This document shows positions 18,487-28,380 of a DNA stretch of 64,000 nt, piece by piece. The DNA is from Stieleria varia (GTDB taxonomy: Bacteria > Planctomycetota > Planctomycetia > Pirellulales > Pirellulaceae). The stretch covers positions 3,038,001 through 3,102,000 of the forward strand of contig NZ_CP151726.1 of assembly GCF_038443385.1 (NCBI RefSeq), read 5' to 3'. Position 1 is the first letter of the stretch; every line of letters starts with the position of its first letter. Both the position numbers and the translations under genes were made by a program. The notes beneath the pieces are model-generated. The model was not told where the DNA came from, did not search any database, and saw nothing but the letters and a program-made list of their open reading frames with translations.

Positions 18487-21090
18487 ATGACGGAACCGGA
18501 CCGCGACACTGTCGCCGACACCCCTGCGAGCATCGCAACAGATGGGGTTCAGATACCTGATGATGAGGATACGCAAACTGTGGTTTCAAGGGGATTAACC
18601 AACGCCGATTTTCAGCGGCTGGGTGTCGATCCACGCGAGGTTCGGCACATGGTGATCCGCCGTGCCGCCCTGGAAACCACCGAGCCGCTTGCGCAACGCT
18701 ACTTACAGGCTCCCAGCGCCAAGCTGGAAATTCAACTGACGCAAATTGCGACATCCACCTATCGCGTGCTCGATCCGCGTCAGCGGACCGACCCTAGTCA
18801 GCGTGCCAACGTGGGACGGATCCGCCCCAATCTGATCGACTGGGCAGGACGAACGGAATTCGCGCTGGCCGAGCGTGGGGAGGAACTCGCCGAGAGCAAT
18901 CGCGAGCACCTCAATGACGGCGGCGCAGCATCACGCTCCAGCGACACCCCCGCCGCTTCATCCAAGCATTCCCACACGATCGATTTTGGGTTCCTGAAAT
19001 CTCGCCCGCTCGAATCACCTGATACCGTCCTTGATGACGGATTCGATCTCACCGGCAATTCTCAGTGGCCTTCGCAACACGTTTCCATTTCGACAGGCAT
19101 CGATTTGGGTCTGTCGAGTTCGTTGAGTCGAAGCCTGGATTCCGGCGACCTTGTCCGTGACGACTTTCGGCGATCGCCGATCAGACGTTTTCGTTTCTGG
19201 CTCAGACAACCCGCGACACTACTCGGGCTGATTGCCATCTTGGTCGCGACCAGTGGCGGGGTACTCGGATGGTCTCTGCGTCGCAGCAGCGTTGTCATGG
19301 TCCCGACGGTTCAGTCCGACGAGCCGATCGACATTGCCCTGGTCGAATACCCCGACGCCCAATCCGGCCGAGAAAAAATCAAGAACGCCGCGGCGACTCC
19401 GCCTGCTCAAGTCACGTCACCCAAACCATCCAAGCTGGTTTCCAGGCCGGTTCCTGGATCACCAGTGAAATCGGGTTCGCAAATGGGCTCGACGGAAAGC
19501 ACAGCAGCAAGCGGCGATGCATCAACCGAGCCCACATCGTCGCTTCAGATCGATCCGATCGTGTTGGCAGCACGCGCAAGAAGCCAAACCATTTCTCTCG
19601 CACAGGGCCTTGGTCATTGGTTTGCATCGGCCAGCAACCAAGTGGCATTGCAGTGGAACGAATCCTTGACGAGTCTCGCTAAGGAATTGCAGTCCAAAGC
19701 CAGCGAAATGCCCAGCGCCGTTGCATCGATTGCACCGCCTCTCGATCCAGCAGCGAGCGATCTTCCAGAGCCAAACCCGCAAGATGTTCCGCCCTATGAG
19801 GAACTGGCCAAAGCCGCGCGGGATTACATCGCCCAGCCAGTCACGGTGGCAACGCCGGTGGAGCACTTTCAAAAGGCAACCGCCGGTTTGCGTTTGCACG
19901 ATCAACTGATTTGCATCGAACAATTCGTCTTGGCACAACAGCTAGCGGATCAAGTTCGTCGGCACTGCGCCTTTTCCAACGACCTGGATTTGGTCGAGCG
20001 GATCAAAGCTGACGCGGCCGTCGCTTCCGAAATGCGAGAGATGTCCAACAAGGTCGACGACATTCTGCAACGGAGTGTTACTGACGAGCCTTCGTCAGGT
20101 GATGCAGCCATTGTCGGTAGGTACTTGTGCCTCTACCAACGCAACTGGCAACGTGGAGGTTCGTGGATCGAAAACGCCAGCGATGTCCGACTTGCTTCTT
20201 TAGCAAAACAAGACGTCGAGTTGACGCAGCAATTAGCAGCTCAGCAACTCAAACGTTCTGAGATCGCAGACTTGGCGTCCAAGTGGTTCAAGATCTCAGC
20301 AAGATTCTCGGGTCGTGAAGCCGAGTCGATCGCGTTGCGAGCCCTGCACTGGTATCAGCTTGCCCTGGCCGACGACACCGAGAACGATCGAGCGAACGAA
20401 TTGGGCGAAGTGCAAACGCTGCGGACACGAGCGGAAATGCAGTCGCTCATCGAATCCTTGCCGGTCCATCTGCAGCCGATCACGCCGTCTGAAGTCACAA
20501 CGCCGAAAACGGACAGTCCGAGCGCTCAGCCGGTGGTCGCAAACGGGCCACGGCTGATGCACGGAACCATTCGGCCGATCGATGTCGGATCGCCATTGGG
20601 CGAGATCTTTCGACCTGGTGATCTCGTGCTCGGTTTTCAGTATTCGCCTGGGATCACGATCAGCCCGGCTCAATGGACTCAGATCGGTGAGCGTCTGTTC
20701 GTTGATGATCGATCGATCCAATTGGAACTCGCGGGCGAGTTCTCGCTCAGTGAAAGCACCACGATCGAAATCGTCTTTTCCGCTGGCGGTTCCTTGCAAT
20801 CTCAATCGATCCTGATTGACTCACAGCAAGTGGACCTGACGCCGGGAAAGGACGCCGACGAAGCGTTGGCAGTGATGGCCGGGCCGGTCATCAAGAATCA
20901 GCAATCGACATCACTGAGCCTTGATCCGGGCAAGCATACCGTTCGCTGGAACGTCGTCGCCTCTCAAATCGATACGATCGTCCTCGCTTTGGTCGATGCG
21001 GACTCCAAGTCAACTGTCCATGTCACTCCCGATCCGTCCGTCGATCTCTCATCGACCCGCGGAATGGTCAGCTTGCTGCCCAGTCGATAA
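18487..21090 (+). CDS. Large single-pass protein of unknown function upstream of the MoxR/VWA pair
   Basis: I do not recognise this family. From ATG at 18487 (a GTG at 18445 is less likely) the product is about 867 residues. The cytoplasmic N-terminal domain (about 1-120) contains FQRLGVDPREVRHMVIRRAA and TYRVLDPRQRTDPSQRANV. One membrane helix lies near residues 238-258 (PATLLGLIAILVATSGGVLG). A Pro/Ser-rich linker, a helical region and a C-terminal beta-rich domain (about 690-850; RLFVDDRSIQLELAGEFSLS) follow. The last part could be a carbohydrate-binding-like sandwich (guess). It is 91 bases upstream of the AAA+ gene on the same strand. Confidence 0.6.
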   Translation: MTEPDRDTVADTPASIATDGVQIPDDEDTQTVVSRGLTNADFQRLGVDPREVRHMVIRRAALETTEPLAQRYLQAPSAKLEIQLTQIATSTYRVLDPRQRTDPSQRANVGRIRPNLIDWAGRTEFALAERGEELAESNREHLNDGGAASRSSDTPAASSKHSHTIDFGFLKSRPLESPDTVLDDGFDLTGNSQWPSQHVSISTGIDLGLSSSLSRSLDSGDLVRDDFRRSPIRRFRFWLRQPATLLGLIAILVATSGGVLGWSLRRSSVVMVPTVQSDEPIDIALVEYPDAQSGREKIKNAAATPPAQVTSPKPSKLVSRPVPGSPVKSGSQMGSTESTAASGDASTEPTSSLQIDPIVLAARARSQTISLAQGLGHWFASASNQVALQWNESLTSLAKELQSKASEMPSAVASIAPPLDPAASDLPEPNPQDVPPYEELAKAARDYIAQPVTVATPVEHFQKATAGLRLHDQLICIEQFVLAQQLADQVRRHCAFSNDLDLVERIKADAAVASEMREMSNKVDDILQRSVTDEPSSGDAAIVGRYLCLYQRNWQRGGSWIENASDVRLASLAKQDVELTQQLAAQQLKRSEIADLASKWFKISARFSGREAESIALRALHWYQLALADDTENDRANELGEVQTLRTRAEMQSLIESLPVHLQPITPSEVTTPKTDSPSAQPVVANGPRLMHGTIRPIDVGSPLGEIFRPGDLVLGFQYSPGITISPAQWTQIGERLFVDDRSIQLELAGEFSLSESTTIEIVFSAGGSLQSQSILIDSQQVDLTPGKDADEALAVMAGPVIKNQQSTSLSLDPGKHTVRWNVVASQIDTIVLALVDADSKSTVHVTPDPSVDLSSTRGMVSLLPSR

Positions 21091-21181
21091 CACAGCTTGG
21101 TTTCTCGATTTCCTCGGTTCCCGGGCCGCTACAATCAGGGCGTACCCTGACTGGCGAACACCGGAATCCGGAAACCTTTGA

Positions 21182-22624
21182 ATGAACGCTGCTTCCACCA
21201 CTCACGACTCAACCGACGCGCCCGCAATCAGCAGTTTGCAGGAACTGCTCGACAGCGGTTGGCAGTCCAAAACGGTCAAACAAGAAATCAAAGACAATTT
21301 CACCCGAATGCTGGCCTCGGGCGAGAGCCTCTTTCCCGGCATCGTCGGGTACGATGACACAGTGGTCCCGGAGATCAACCTCGCGTTGCTGGCCGGTCAC
21401 GACATGCTGTTCTTGGGTGAAAAGGGGCAAGCAAAAAGTCGAATCATGCGAATGCTGACCCGATTCTTGGATCCCTGGCTGCCCTACATCGATCATCCCG
21501 ATTTGCCGGTCCACGAAGATCCCACCCATCCGATCACTTCACTGGGCCGTCGTCTGATCGCAGAACATGATCCCGCCGACATCAAAATCGGTTGGTGGAA
21601 TCGCAGTGAGCGGTACACCGAGCGTTTGAGCCCGGGAACAAAGTTTGCCGACATCATCGGCGAAATCGACCCCGCGAAACTGACCGGCGGCGTCAGCATG
21701 AGCGCGGAGGAAGCACTCTCGTTCGGGCTGATTCCACGGATGCACCGCGGCATCTTTGCCATGAACGAACTGCCCGAACTCGATGACCTGGTCCAAGTCG
21801 GATTGTTCAACATCCTGGAAGAACGCGACGTACAGATCCGCGGCTACCCGATCAAATTTGATCTGGATGTCTTCATTTTGTTCTCAGCAAACCCGTCGAC
21901 GTACAACCGCAGCGGTAAAGTCATCCCGCAGCTAAAGGATCGGATCGGTTCGATCATTCAAACGCACTATCCGGAAAGCCGCGATAGTGGAATCGAAATC
22001 TTACAACAAGAAGTGGCACTGGACCTGGAGGGCGATTACCCGGTCACCGTCCCGTATTTCATGTACCAGCTCATCGAGGAAATCACCAATCAGGCGCGCA
22101 AGAGCAAATTCATCGATCAGGCCTCAGGGGTTTCCGCACGGTTCTCGCTCGCAAATTTCCGTAACATGGTCGCGTCCGCCCGCCAACGCGGAATCGTTCA
22201 CGACGAACGACCTGCCGTGCCCCGCATCAGCGACCTCGGTCACTTGTATTCCAGCTCACTGGGCAAGTTAGAACTGGACCTGATGGGCACGCATCAGATG
22301 AGTGAGAAACAAGTGCTCGACAGCGTGGTCGCCAAAGCAATCGAAGTCGTCTTTAAGGAATACGTGGAAGAACACGGGCTTTCGGCGATCGCAGAAATCT
22401 TTCGCGGTGGCGTCCGCGTGGTCGTCGGCGACATGCTGCCCAGCAGCCAGTACGCGGAACGACTCAAAAGCGTCCCGCCGGCATGGGAAGCCGCCTTTGA
22501 AGTCAACGCGAGCGAGAGCGAAGCCGTCCGCGCCAGTTGTGTCGAGTTTGTCCTCGCCGGCCTGTACAGCATGGAACGCATCAGTCGTTCCCAACAACAC
22601 GGCAAGATCGAATACGAGACCTAA
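21182..22624 (+). CDS. MoxR/magnesium-chelatase-like AAA+ ATPase
   Basis: The 480-residue protein is an AAA+ ATPase of the helix-2-insert group (ChlI/BchI/MoxR-like). It has a Walker A-like GEKGQAKSR (about residues 79-87), [20 protein letters not shown] in the Walker B region and [11 protein letters not shown] as sensor 1. Walker B reads IFAMNEL with Asn-Glu in place of Asp-Glu. Such ATPases work with a VWA-domain partner as chaperone-like machines. The partner is the next gene downstream. Its stop is followed after 3 bases by a family D hairpin. Confidence 0.85.
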   Translation: MNAASTTHDSTDAPAISSLQELLDSGWQSKTVKQEIKDNFTRMLASGESLFPGIVGYDDTVVPEINLALLAGHDMLFLGEKGQAKSRIMRMLTRFLDPWLPYIDHPDLPVHEDPTHPITSLGRRLIAEHDPADIKIGWWNRSERYTERLSPGTKFADIIGEIDPAKLTGGVSMSAEEALSFGLIPRMHRGIFAMNELPELDDLVQVGLFNILEERDVQIRGYPIKFDLDVFILFSANPSTYNRSGKVIPQLKDRIGSIIQTHYPESRDSGIEILQQEVALDLEGDYPVTVPYFMYQLIEEITNQARKSKFIDQASGVSARFSLANFRNMVASARQRGIVHDERPAVPRISDLGHLYSSSLGKLELDLMGTHQMSEKQVLDSVVAKAIEVVFKEYVEEHGLSAIAEIFRGGVRVVVGDMLPSSQYAERLKSVPPAWEAAFEVNASESEAVRASCVEFVLAGLYSMERISRSQQHGKIEYET

Positions 22625-22627
22625 GAA

Positions 22628-22687
22628 ACGTGGGGCAGGTTTGTAACCTGCCAATTCCAAACGGCAGGTTGAAAACCTGCCCCACGT
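22628..22687 (+). repeat. Family D gene-end hairpin
   Basis: The inverted repeat has arms acgtggggcaggt (22628-22640) and acctgccccacgt (22675-22687), with an inner pair of cctgcc/ggcagg motifs. It starts 3 bases after the stop of the AAA+ gene and ends 31 bases before the start of the VWA gene. It may attenuate readthrough within the operon or protect mRNA ends. Confidence 0.65.
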
Positions 22688-22718
22688 GTTGTCCATCCGA
22701 CGAGTCCTCAGCACCATC

Positions 22719-24416
22719 ATGAAATACCGACCCGGCGGCATCATCCATTCGTACCAAAAGTACGATCCGATTTCGTTCCCGCCACCAACGCAGGAACCGC
22801 CGGACTTGGTCACGCCCGCGTTCGAACAAGCCTTGATGTACGGCAACTTTCGGGAATTGAGCGAAGAAGAACTGGCCAGAGCGGTCCGCCTGGACCCCAG
22901 CCAGATCGCCGGACTCGGTCCCAGCATCGACTTCCTCAAAGCGTTGCTGGAAGAACGCAAACGCAAGATCTTGGAAACCTACGAAACCCGTGGCGTGCAA
23001 AAGAAATCCCGCAAAGCCTTCTCGCAGGCCGCCAAGGATGTCCGAGTGCCGCAAAAGCTGGAGAAATCATTTCAACAAGCGATCCGTACTGAACAACCTT
23101 ATCTGCTGGAAAGCATCTGGTACCGCATCGGCGACGATCACAGCGCCGCAGCCACAGGTCTTTTGAATGTCGCCCAGCGAATGAGCGAAAAACACCAGAT
23201 CGAGGAACTCGTCAGCAAATATGAGTTCACCGGCAACGAATCGATGACGGTGCCCAAAGCGTTGGAGATCAAAGAGGAACTGGAAAAGATCGACGAGTTG
23301 CTCAGGCAACTGGAAGAAGCGTCCAAGACGGCACAAATCGGCTTGATCGACATGGACATGCTCGGCGAGTTTGCCCAGCCTGGCGACATGGAACAACTCG
23401 AGGAAATGCGTCGCCAAGTCGAGAACTTGATCCGCGAGCAAGCCGAACGTCAAGGTCTGCAGCGTGACTCCAGCGGAGCGTTTCAGCTCACACCCCAAGC
23501 GTACAAGATTTTCCAGGGTCGGTTACTGGAACGAATTTTCAGCTCGTTGGCTCCCTCTCGGAGCGGACGACACACCGGTGACGTGATCGGCGAAGGAGCC
23601 GTGGAGTTGCAGCAAACCAAACCCTATGAGTTTGGTGACTCCGTCGCCAACATGGACATGCCGCAAACCGTGATCAACGCCTTGCTGCGTCAAGGAGATG
23701 AGCGACCGCTGCGACTACGTGGCGACGATATCGTGGTCCACAAGACACGCAATCACCCCCGCTGTGCCACTTGCGTGATCATGGATATGAGCGGTTCGAT
23801 GCGATACGACGGCCAGTACATCAATGTCAAACGCATGGCGCTCGCCCTGCAAGGTTTGATTCAAAAGGATTACCCCGGCGACTTCCTTCGCTTCATCGAG
23901 ATGTACACCTTTGCCAAACTCGTCAAACCGGGCGAGATCATCGATCTAATGCCCAAACCGGTCACAATCCATGACCCGTGGGTACGGCTCAAAGCCGACA
24001 TGAGTGACGAATCGATCAGCGAAGTGCAGATCCACCCTCACTTCACCAACATCCAACGCTCACTGCAACTTGCTCGCCAAAACCTGATCAACGCCGACAC
24101 ACCCAATCGTCAGATCGTGCTGATCACCGACGGCCTGCCGACGGCTCATTGCGAAGGCGAGTGGTTGTACATGCTGTACCCACCGGATCCTCAGACCGAG
24201 CAAGCCACGATGCGGGAAGCCCAACTTTGCCAACGCGAAGGCATCACGATCAACATCTTCCTCGTCCCCAGTTGGTCACAGAGCGAAGAAGACATCCGGT
24301 TTGCCAGTCGTTTGGCGCAGTCAACCTCCGGCCGCGTGTTCTTCACCAGCGGCAACAACCTCGACCGATTCGTCCTCTGGGACTACGTCCAAAACAGACG
24401 AGAAATCATCTCCTAA
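22719..24416 (+). CDS. VWA-domain protein partner of the AAA+ ATPase
   Basis: I chose ATG at 22719 (MKYRPGGIIHSYQKYDPISF) because the frame further upstream runs through the hairpin repeat. The 565-residue product has a helical N-terminal half with long charged stretches. A C-terminal von Willebrand A domain begins near residue 352 with the MIDAS motif DMSGSM and continues to IVLITDGLPTAHCEGEW. It binds a divalent metal and probably a protein client. VWA and MoxR-like genes are a known functional pair. Confidence 0.85.
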   Translation: MKYRPGGIIHSYQKYDPISFPPPTQEPPDLVTPAFEQALMYGNFRELSEEELARAVRLDPSQIAGLGPSIDFLKALLEERKRKILETYETRGVQKKSRKAFSQAAKDVRVPQKLEKSFQQAIRTEQPYLLESIWYRIGDDHSAAATGLLNVAQRMSEKHQIEELVSKYEFTGNESMTVPKALEIKEELEKIDELLRQLEEASKTAQIGLIDMDMLGEFAQPGDMEQLEEMRRQVENLIREQAERQGLQRDSSGAFQLTPQAYKIFQGRLLERIFSSLAPSRSGRHTGDVIGEGAVELQQTKPYEFGDSVANMDMPQTVINALLRQGDERPLRLRGDDIVVHKTRNHPRCATCVIMDMSGSMRYDGQYINVKRMALALQGLIQKDYPGDFLRFIEMYTFAKLVKPGEIIDLMPKPVTIHDPWVRLKADMSDESISEVQIHPHFTNIQRSLQLARQNLINADTPNRQIVLITDGLPTAHCEGEWLYMLYPPDPQTEQATMREAQLCQREGITINIFLVPSWSQSEEDIRFASRLAQSTSGRVFFTSGNNLDRFVLWDYVQNRREIIS

Positions 24417-24504
24417 ATTCCCCCCGCGTTCTGCTGCTCAAGCTACATCGGCTCAGCACTAAACTCCGAAACGACCCATCCCAGAATCAGCACTGGATCA
24501 GGCA

Positions 24505-25575
24505 TTAATTCTGCGTGTTGGCATTGCCTGCGGCGAGCACCTTTCTGCGGACATAGGGGCTTACCTCATCCGGGCCGTGCTCCTTGAGGAACGATTGCAG
24601 ATAGAGCAGACGTGCGTTCTGGATGCTGTCGGCACCGTACTGGAAGTCGAACGTGGTGTATTTTTTAAATTGGTTCCGGCATCGCTGATCGAGTGCTTGC
24701 CAAAAAGCGGGCCAGATATTGCGTCGCAAATCGGTCGCCAGCGATCCATGAATTGCAGCTTCCGCTGTCGCATCATCTTTGCCTTCGACGTTGTAAACAT
24801 CGCGCGACCCGCGATTGCAAGCCTCAAAATCGAAGGCTGCGATTTGGCGGCCGCTTTCTATTTCAAATACAATCGCTTCACCGCCCCAATACCCAGAATG
24901 AAATGACCATTCACCTTCCGTCTTGATCGGTTCCCCTGGATTTGAAATCACCGTGCGAATGACAATCACGTATTGGACATCTCGCCAGCTATCTGCAGCC
25001 CGCTTTGCAAAGGTGTCGTGCTTCGGATCTGTGGACGAATACCTCAAGTCTTCCTTCACCGACTGTGCAATGTCGCGGAAAGCGTACGTCGCAAGCCGTC
25101 TGGGGAGTGGACTTTCGTAGTCACTGTCCCAAGCCTTGAACTCTTTCAAACCGGCCTCTTCTTCAGAACTCATCTCCGGTGGCAGCGCGTCTTTTGAAAT
25201 CGGCTCCAAGTCCGTCGCGCGGACCCAGACTGTGTTGGGGTCGATGTTAAAACGCAACTCCAAATCCGAAAATTCTTTCTTCTGTTCGGGATCCATTTGT
25301 TCACTGGCCTCTCCAATCGGGATCGCGTCGCACGCTTGTTTGACCAGGGCAAGCTGATTCGCTCTGCGAACATAAAGTTTGTGGTTCTCCGTAACGTCGT
25401 GCTCAATCCGCTCACGCAGCCGATCTTCGTCTGACTTCATCCAGGAACAGCCAACGAAGCAGCACATTGCTAAGAGCCAACAGAAGCAAGTGAGCTGCTG
25501 GTTTGTGAATCGAATCGGAAGATTTCGTCGCTGGTGTTTTTGTGCCGCGATGTCGGTTGAAGGCGATTCGTTCAT
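24505..25575 (-). CDS. Putative lipoprotein of unknown function
   Basis: ATG at 25575 gives a 356-residue protein. A basic N-terminus is followed by a hydrophobic run and a lipobox-like MCCFVGC with Cys43. The mature part is mixed charged, with segments such as GEWSFHSGYWGGEAIVFEIE and AAFDFEACNRGSRDVYNVEG. I do not recognise the family. The frame is open a further 33 codons upstream, but those residues break up the signal peptide. The start is preceded by gagaaagaaacc. Confidence 0.6.
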   Translation of the reverse strand: MNESPSTDIAAQKHQRRNLPIRFTNQQLTCFCWLLAMCCFVGCSWMKSDEDRLRERIEHDVTENHKLYVRRANQLALVKQACDAIPIGEASEQMDPEQKKEFSDLELRFNIDPNTVWVRATDLEPISKDALPPEMSSEEEAGLKEFKAWDSDYESPLPRRLATYAFRDIAQSVKEDLRYSSTDPKHDTFAKRAADSWRDVQYVIVIRTVISNPGEPIKTEGEWSFHSGYWGGEAIVFEIESGRQIAAFDFEACNRGSRDVYNVEGKDDATAEAAIHGSLATDLRRNIWPAFWQALDQRCRNQFKKYTTFDFQYGADSIQNARLLYLQSFLKEHGPDEVSPYVRRKVLAAGNANTQN

Positions 25576-26059
25576 CAAAGGTTTCTTTCTCAATGGTTTC
25601 TTTGGAATGGCCAAATGGTGCCACCCAATGCTGATAATGATTTTGTAAATTTGAGATAAGTCTTGATGCGACAAAGCTTCTGGTTTGAAATGCGGGTTAT
25701 TACACTCCCTACCTCAAACCCGAATGGATTGCCGGGGTGTCGCACCAAGACAAGGATGATCTTCACACACCAGCCGCTCAGCTGAAAGAGCTATTTGAAC
25801 TGTTACCGGCCTCGATGCGGTCGTAGTTCTCGCCTTTTTTGGGCCGGAATGTGGTCTTATTTTAGCGTAATTCTTACACCGTGAATTCGGTACACTTTCT
25901 CCCGCCCTCGCAGCCTGCACCTCGCACCCCGCTTTTCAAAAAATCTTAATCGTACCCCGCCGCTACCTCGCCCCTTTTCAAACGCGTTGTACGTAAATGA
26001 GAGGGCACATGGGTGGTCTTTCTCGCCCACTGTTCTTCTCATGCGAACTCGGGGGAGCC
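25576..26059. other. Gene-free interval
   Basis: No supported gene is seen. The last part (25850-26000) is pyrimidine-rich and cytosine-rich. The segment gggggag at 26051-26057 is the likely ribosome binding site of the transposase-derived ORF that begins at 26060. Confidence 0.4.
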
Positions 26060-26476
26060 ATGGAGACGCGATGGATTTTTGCTTCCACAATACAACGCGT
26101 CCAACAGCTCGCCTTGCTCAAATGTTCTCCCTGTCCACACTGCAAGCACACCGGGACGTTGAATCGACACGGCGTCCTCAAAGGCTACGACGAGCAGGAT
26201 TTCAAGCACAAATCCATCCGAGCGAAACGCATCTTTTGCAGCAATCGTGGAAACGCCAACGGCTGCGGTAAAACTTTCAGCGTTTGGATCGCCGCCAAGG
26301 CTGCCCGCTGCCGGTACCTCCCTGTCGCCTATCCTGCCAAGGGAAAGATCGTGCTGCGTCACGAACGTCATCGCGATGGCGACGTGATCGTCTACGAAGG
26401 TGGCCGCCGGATCGGTAAGGCCCGCCTGCTGGATGCCGTGGCCAACGGCATGATGCGCCGGAAAGAAGCCTCGTGA
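26060..26476 (+). pseudogene. Transposase-derived zinc-ribbon ORF, probably a remnant
   Basis: The 138-residue ORF has two CxxC-type pairs, CPHCKHTGTLNRHG and RIFCSNRGNANGCGKTFSVW. This is a zinc-ribbon pattern found at the N-terminus of several IS transposases. The expected DDE catalytic core is missing. Instead a short segment follows (VAYPAKGKIVLRHERHRDGD then VIVYEGGRRIGKARLLDAVA) that looks like a small beta unit from a transposase C-terminus (tentative). The stop codon TGA is inside a family C repeat (gtgagcctcgggcg). It is probably an internally deleted transposase or a small domesticated DNA-binding protein. Confidence 0.45.
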
Positions 26477-26505
26477 GCCTCGGGCGCTAGCCGTGGGCCT
26501 CAAAC
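26473..26505 (+). repeat. Partial family C repeat
   Basis: The segment gtgagcctcgggcgctagcc, then gtgggcct, matches the first half of the 73-bp palindromic unit found at 54.8 and 57.2-57.7 kb, with one base different (cggg for cagg). It supplies the stop codon of the upstream ORF. Confidence 0.6.
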
Positions 26506-27010
26506 CACAATCCGCACCACTCGTCCACCCTGGCTCCCTTCTCCCCCGGCTTTTCTGGGGGAGAAGGGCTGGGGATGAGGGGGCTGAGCGCTGAAACGTT
26601 GCTTCACCCAACACGCATCCATCCCAAGCGACTTCGAGCACGAAAAGCCAACTACCAACTTCACTCCTCCCATTTCCAACATCCACCCATGATCAGATCC
26701 TACTTTCTCTGATTCGAAGCTCCTTCCGTCGAGCTTGTCGCGGCGGAGGAAACAACTGACGGCTACTTGCCCAGGCCAACAAAACTTCCCCACCGCCCGC
26801 GAATCGCCAAAGGCGATTCGCGGGCGGTGGGGAAGTGAATGCGATTGTGTTGAGGGTAGCTGCCATTTGTTGCTCCGAACCGGGGCAAGCCCGGCGGAAG
26901 CAAAGAATCCATCTTACGTAGACCGTGAAAAATGAGTCACTTCTGGGCAGAGATCTAAGCACCGTCATGGTCGAACTTTGATTTGGCCGCCTTGGCGAGA
27001 TACGAGAAAT
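26506..27010. repeat. Interval with two strong hairpins
   Basis: There is no supported gene. A 12-base stem (cccttctccccc at 26536-26547 with its complement at 26557-26568) is followed by ctggggatgagggg. A perfect 24-base stem (26785-26808 with 26812-26835) has a 3-base loop. The rest shows no recognisable feature. Confidence 0.6.
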
Positions 27011-27115
27011 CTAAGCGTAGTCGGCATCTTTGTGAAAAATCGTCGCTCGCAAATTGCCGCGATTCAGCGCGTGATACAAACCGCCCGCTTCATCGGCACG
27101 TGGTGGTCGGGGCAT
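27011..27115 (-). pseudogene. 5' remnant of a RAYT (REP-associated tyrosine) transposase
   Basis: The first 34 codons of a RAYT/Y1 transposase are intact: MPRPPRADEAGGLYHALNRG, then NLRATIFHKDADYA, then a stop. The HUH motif and catalytic Tyr are gone, so this is a truncated remnant. Upstream on the same strand lies aaaggggtcaggcctctttg, which I associate with RAYT-linked sequences. A direct repeat of gacccctttgatttgtt is seen near 27183-27217 on the plus strand. Confidence 0.75.
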
Positions 27116-27330
27116 GGAAAGGTTCTCCGAAAAGGGACCTTTGACACAGCGTAACCTGCGAAGAACCAAAAACAAAGAGGCCTGACCCCTTTGATTTGTT
27201 GACCCCTTTGATTTGTTTTCCAATTGCCCAGCAAATTGACTCATCAATAATTATGGGATTCGTTTTCGACATTTGCATCGTATTGCAAGATTGGTGGGTG
27301 GCACCAAACATCGGCACCAAACATCATTCT

Positions 27331-27912
27331 CTAGTAATACTGTATTGAAGCGTGTGGTCGAGAACAATGCTCGCACACGAATACGTAAAGCATACCAGCA
27401 TCGACCAAATCGTAAGGTTCACCAATGCTGGAGTCGAACTGTCCGTAGAAATACATTTGCTGGCCGCAGCACGTTGGTACCTCAGGTAGCTGAATCCAAT
27501 CGGGGGCTCCTCCGATCTTTGTCTTGCTGGTCGCGGTGGATGGTTCAGCTCGCTCAGTATCTGAATACGGGTTGAGACGAAGCTCAGGAAGTGACTTTGG
27601 CGGCACTGGTTCTCTCGGCGAGTCTACTACAGATACATTTCCCAATAATACGGAGCGAATCCACGAATCAGGTTCAAAAGCCAATTCGGGGCGGCCAGGT
27701 TGTATCACGGTCTGTCCCGTTGGAATTCGAATCTCACGTTCTGGGCTCTGGGAAAGCTTGAGCTCCCCGATTCCCGGTAAGAGAACGCCCTCCGCGATGG
27801 TCTCAATCGCCACCTGAGCCAAAGCATTCAAAACAGCATCGACCGTCCTGATGTCGGCAGCGGAGCGAGTGCTGAGTTCGCTAACTAGTTCGGATCGATC
27901 CAGGCCCGGCAT
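27331..27912 (-). CDS. HU-like domain fused to a DUF1963-like zinc-binding tail
   Basis: The 193-residue protein begins with an HU/IHF-like domain (about residues 5-85): ELVSELSTRSAADIRTVDAV, then GVLLPGIGELKLSQSPEREI and TGQTVIQPGRPELAFEPD. The C-terminal part has CC at 148-149 (CCGQQMYFYGQFDSS) and CEHC at 180-183 after VDAGMLYVFV. This pattern resembles the YwqG/DUF1963 family and probably binds zinc. The fusion is unusual. It is the first of a minus-strand series of small immunity-like genes. DNA binding may be lost, as the basic arm is weak. Confidence 0.6.
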   Translation of the reverse strand: MPGLDRSELVSELSTRSAADIRTVDAVLNALAQVAIETIAEGVLLPGIGELKLSQSPEREIRIPTGQTVIQPGRPELAFEPDSWIRSVLLGNVSVVDSPREPVPPKSLPELRLNPYSDTERAEPSTATSKTKIGGAPDWIQLPEVPTCCGQQMYFYGQFDSSIGEPYDLVDAGMLYVFVCEHCSRPHASIQYY

Positions 27913-27929
27913 TGCTTAGTGTTTTAGTG

Positions 27930-28255
27930 CAGCGAATGAAATTCGTTTTATGGCGGCACAGGACGGCATGCATCCGATCGTGCGTTGAATTTTATCGGAA
28001 GTTGACAGTACAAAATGACTTGCCCCGTGGGACTTGGATCGGAGCGTCCAATCCGCCGCAAAAAGATTCTATCTCAAACGACACTCCCGATGCCAGACTC
28101 CATCCGGCCTCGTGCCGGTGGTGAATCGACTGACCGGCTAGACTGCTGCGGCGCAACGACAGTCAGTCTCCCCACTGGCCTCGTGCCAGTGGTCAAGGGA
28201 CGCTCGCGGTTTGAGGTAGCTTGTGATTGTCCTTGCTTCCACCGGCACGAGGCCG
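27930..28255 (+). repeat. Long dispersed direct repeat, copy 1
   Basis: This stretch shares long blocks with 31187-31620: catgcatccgatcgtgcgtt, ttggatcggagcgtccaatc, ccatccggcctcgtgccggt and cactggcctcgtgccagtgg. The two copies are in the same orientation. Copy 1 lacks a roughly 115-base segment present in copy 2. It lies just upstream of the HU-fusion gene. Confidence 0.75.
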
Positions 28256-28380
28256 GAGGAGAGCCGAGTGGAACGGCTTGCTTCATTGGTAGCTCGTCAG
28301 TCTTACTTCCACCGGGCCAAGCCCGGATGGAGAGTCTGGCAATCAGAAGTAGAACACCGTCTGTGAGTCACGTAGTACTC
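28256..28380. other. Gene-free remainder between repeats
   Basis: This short stretch, between the direct repeat and the family E repeat, contains ccggcacgaggccgg-type repeat fragments and no gene. Confidence 0.4.
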
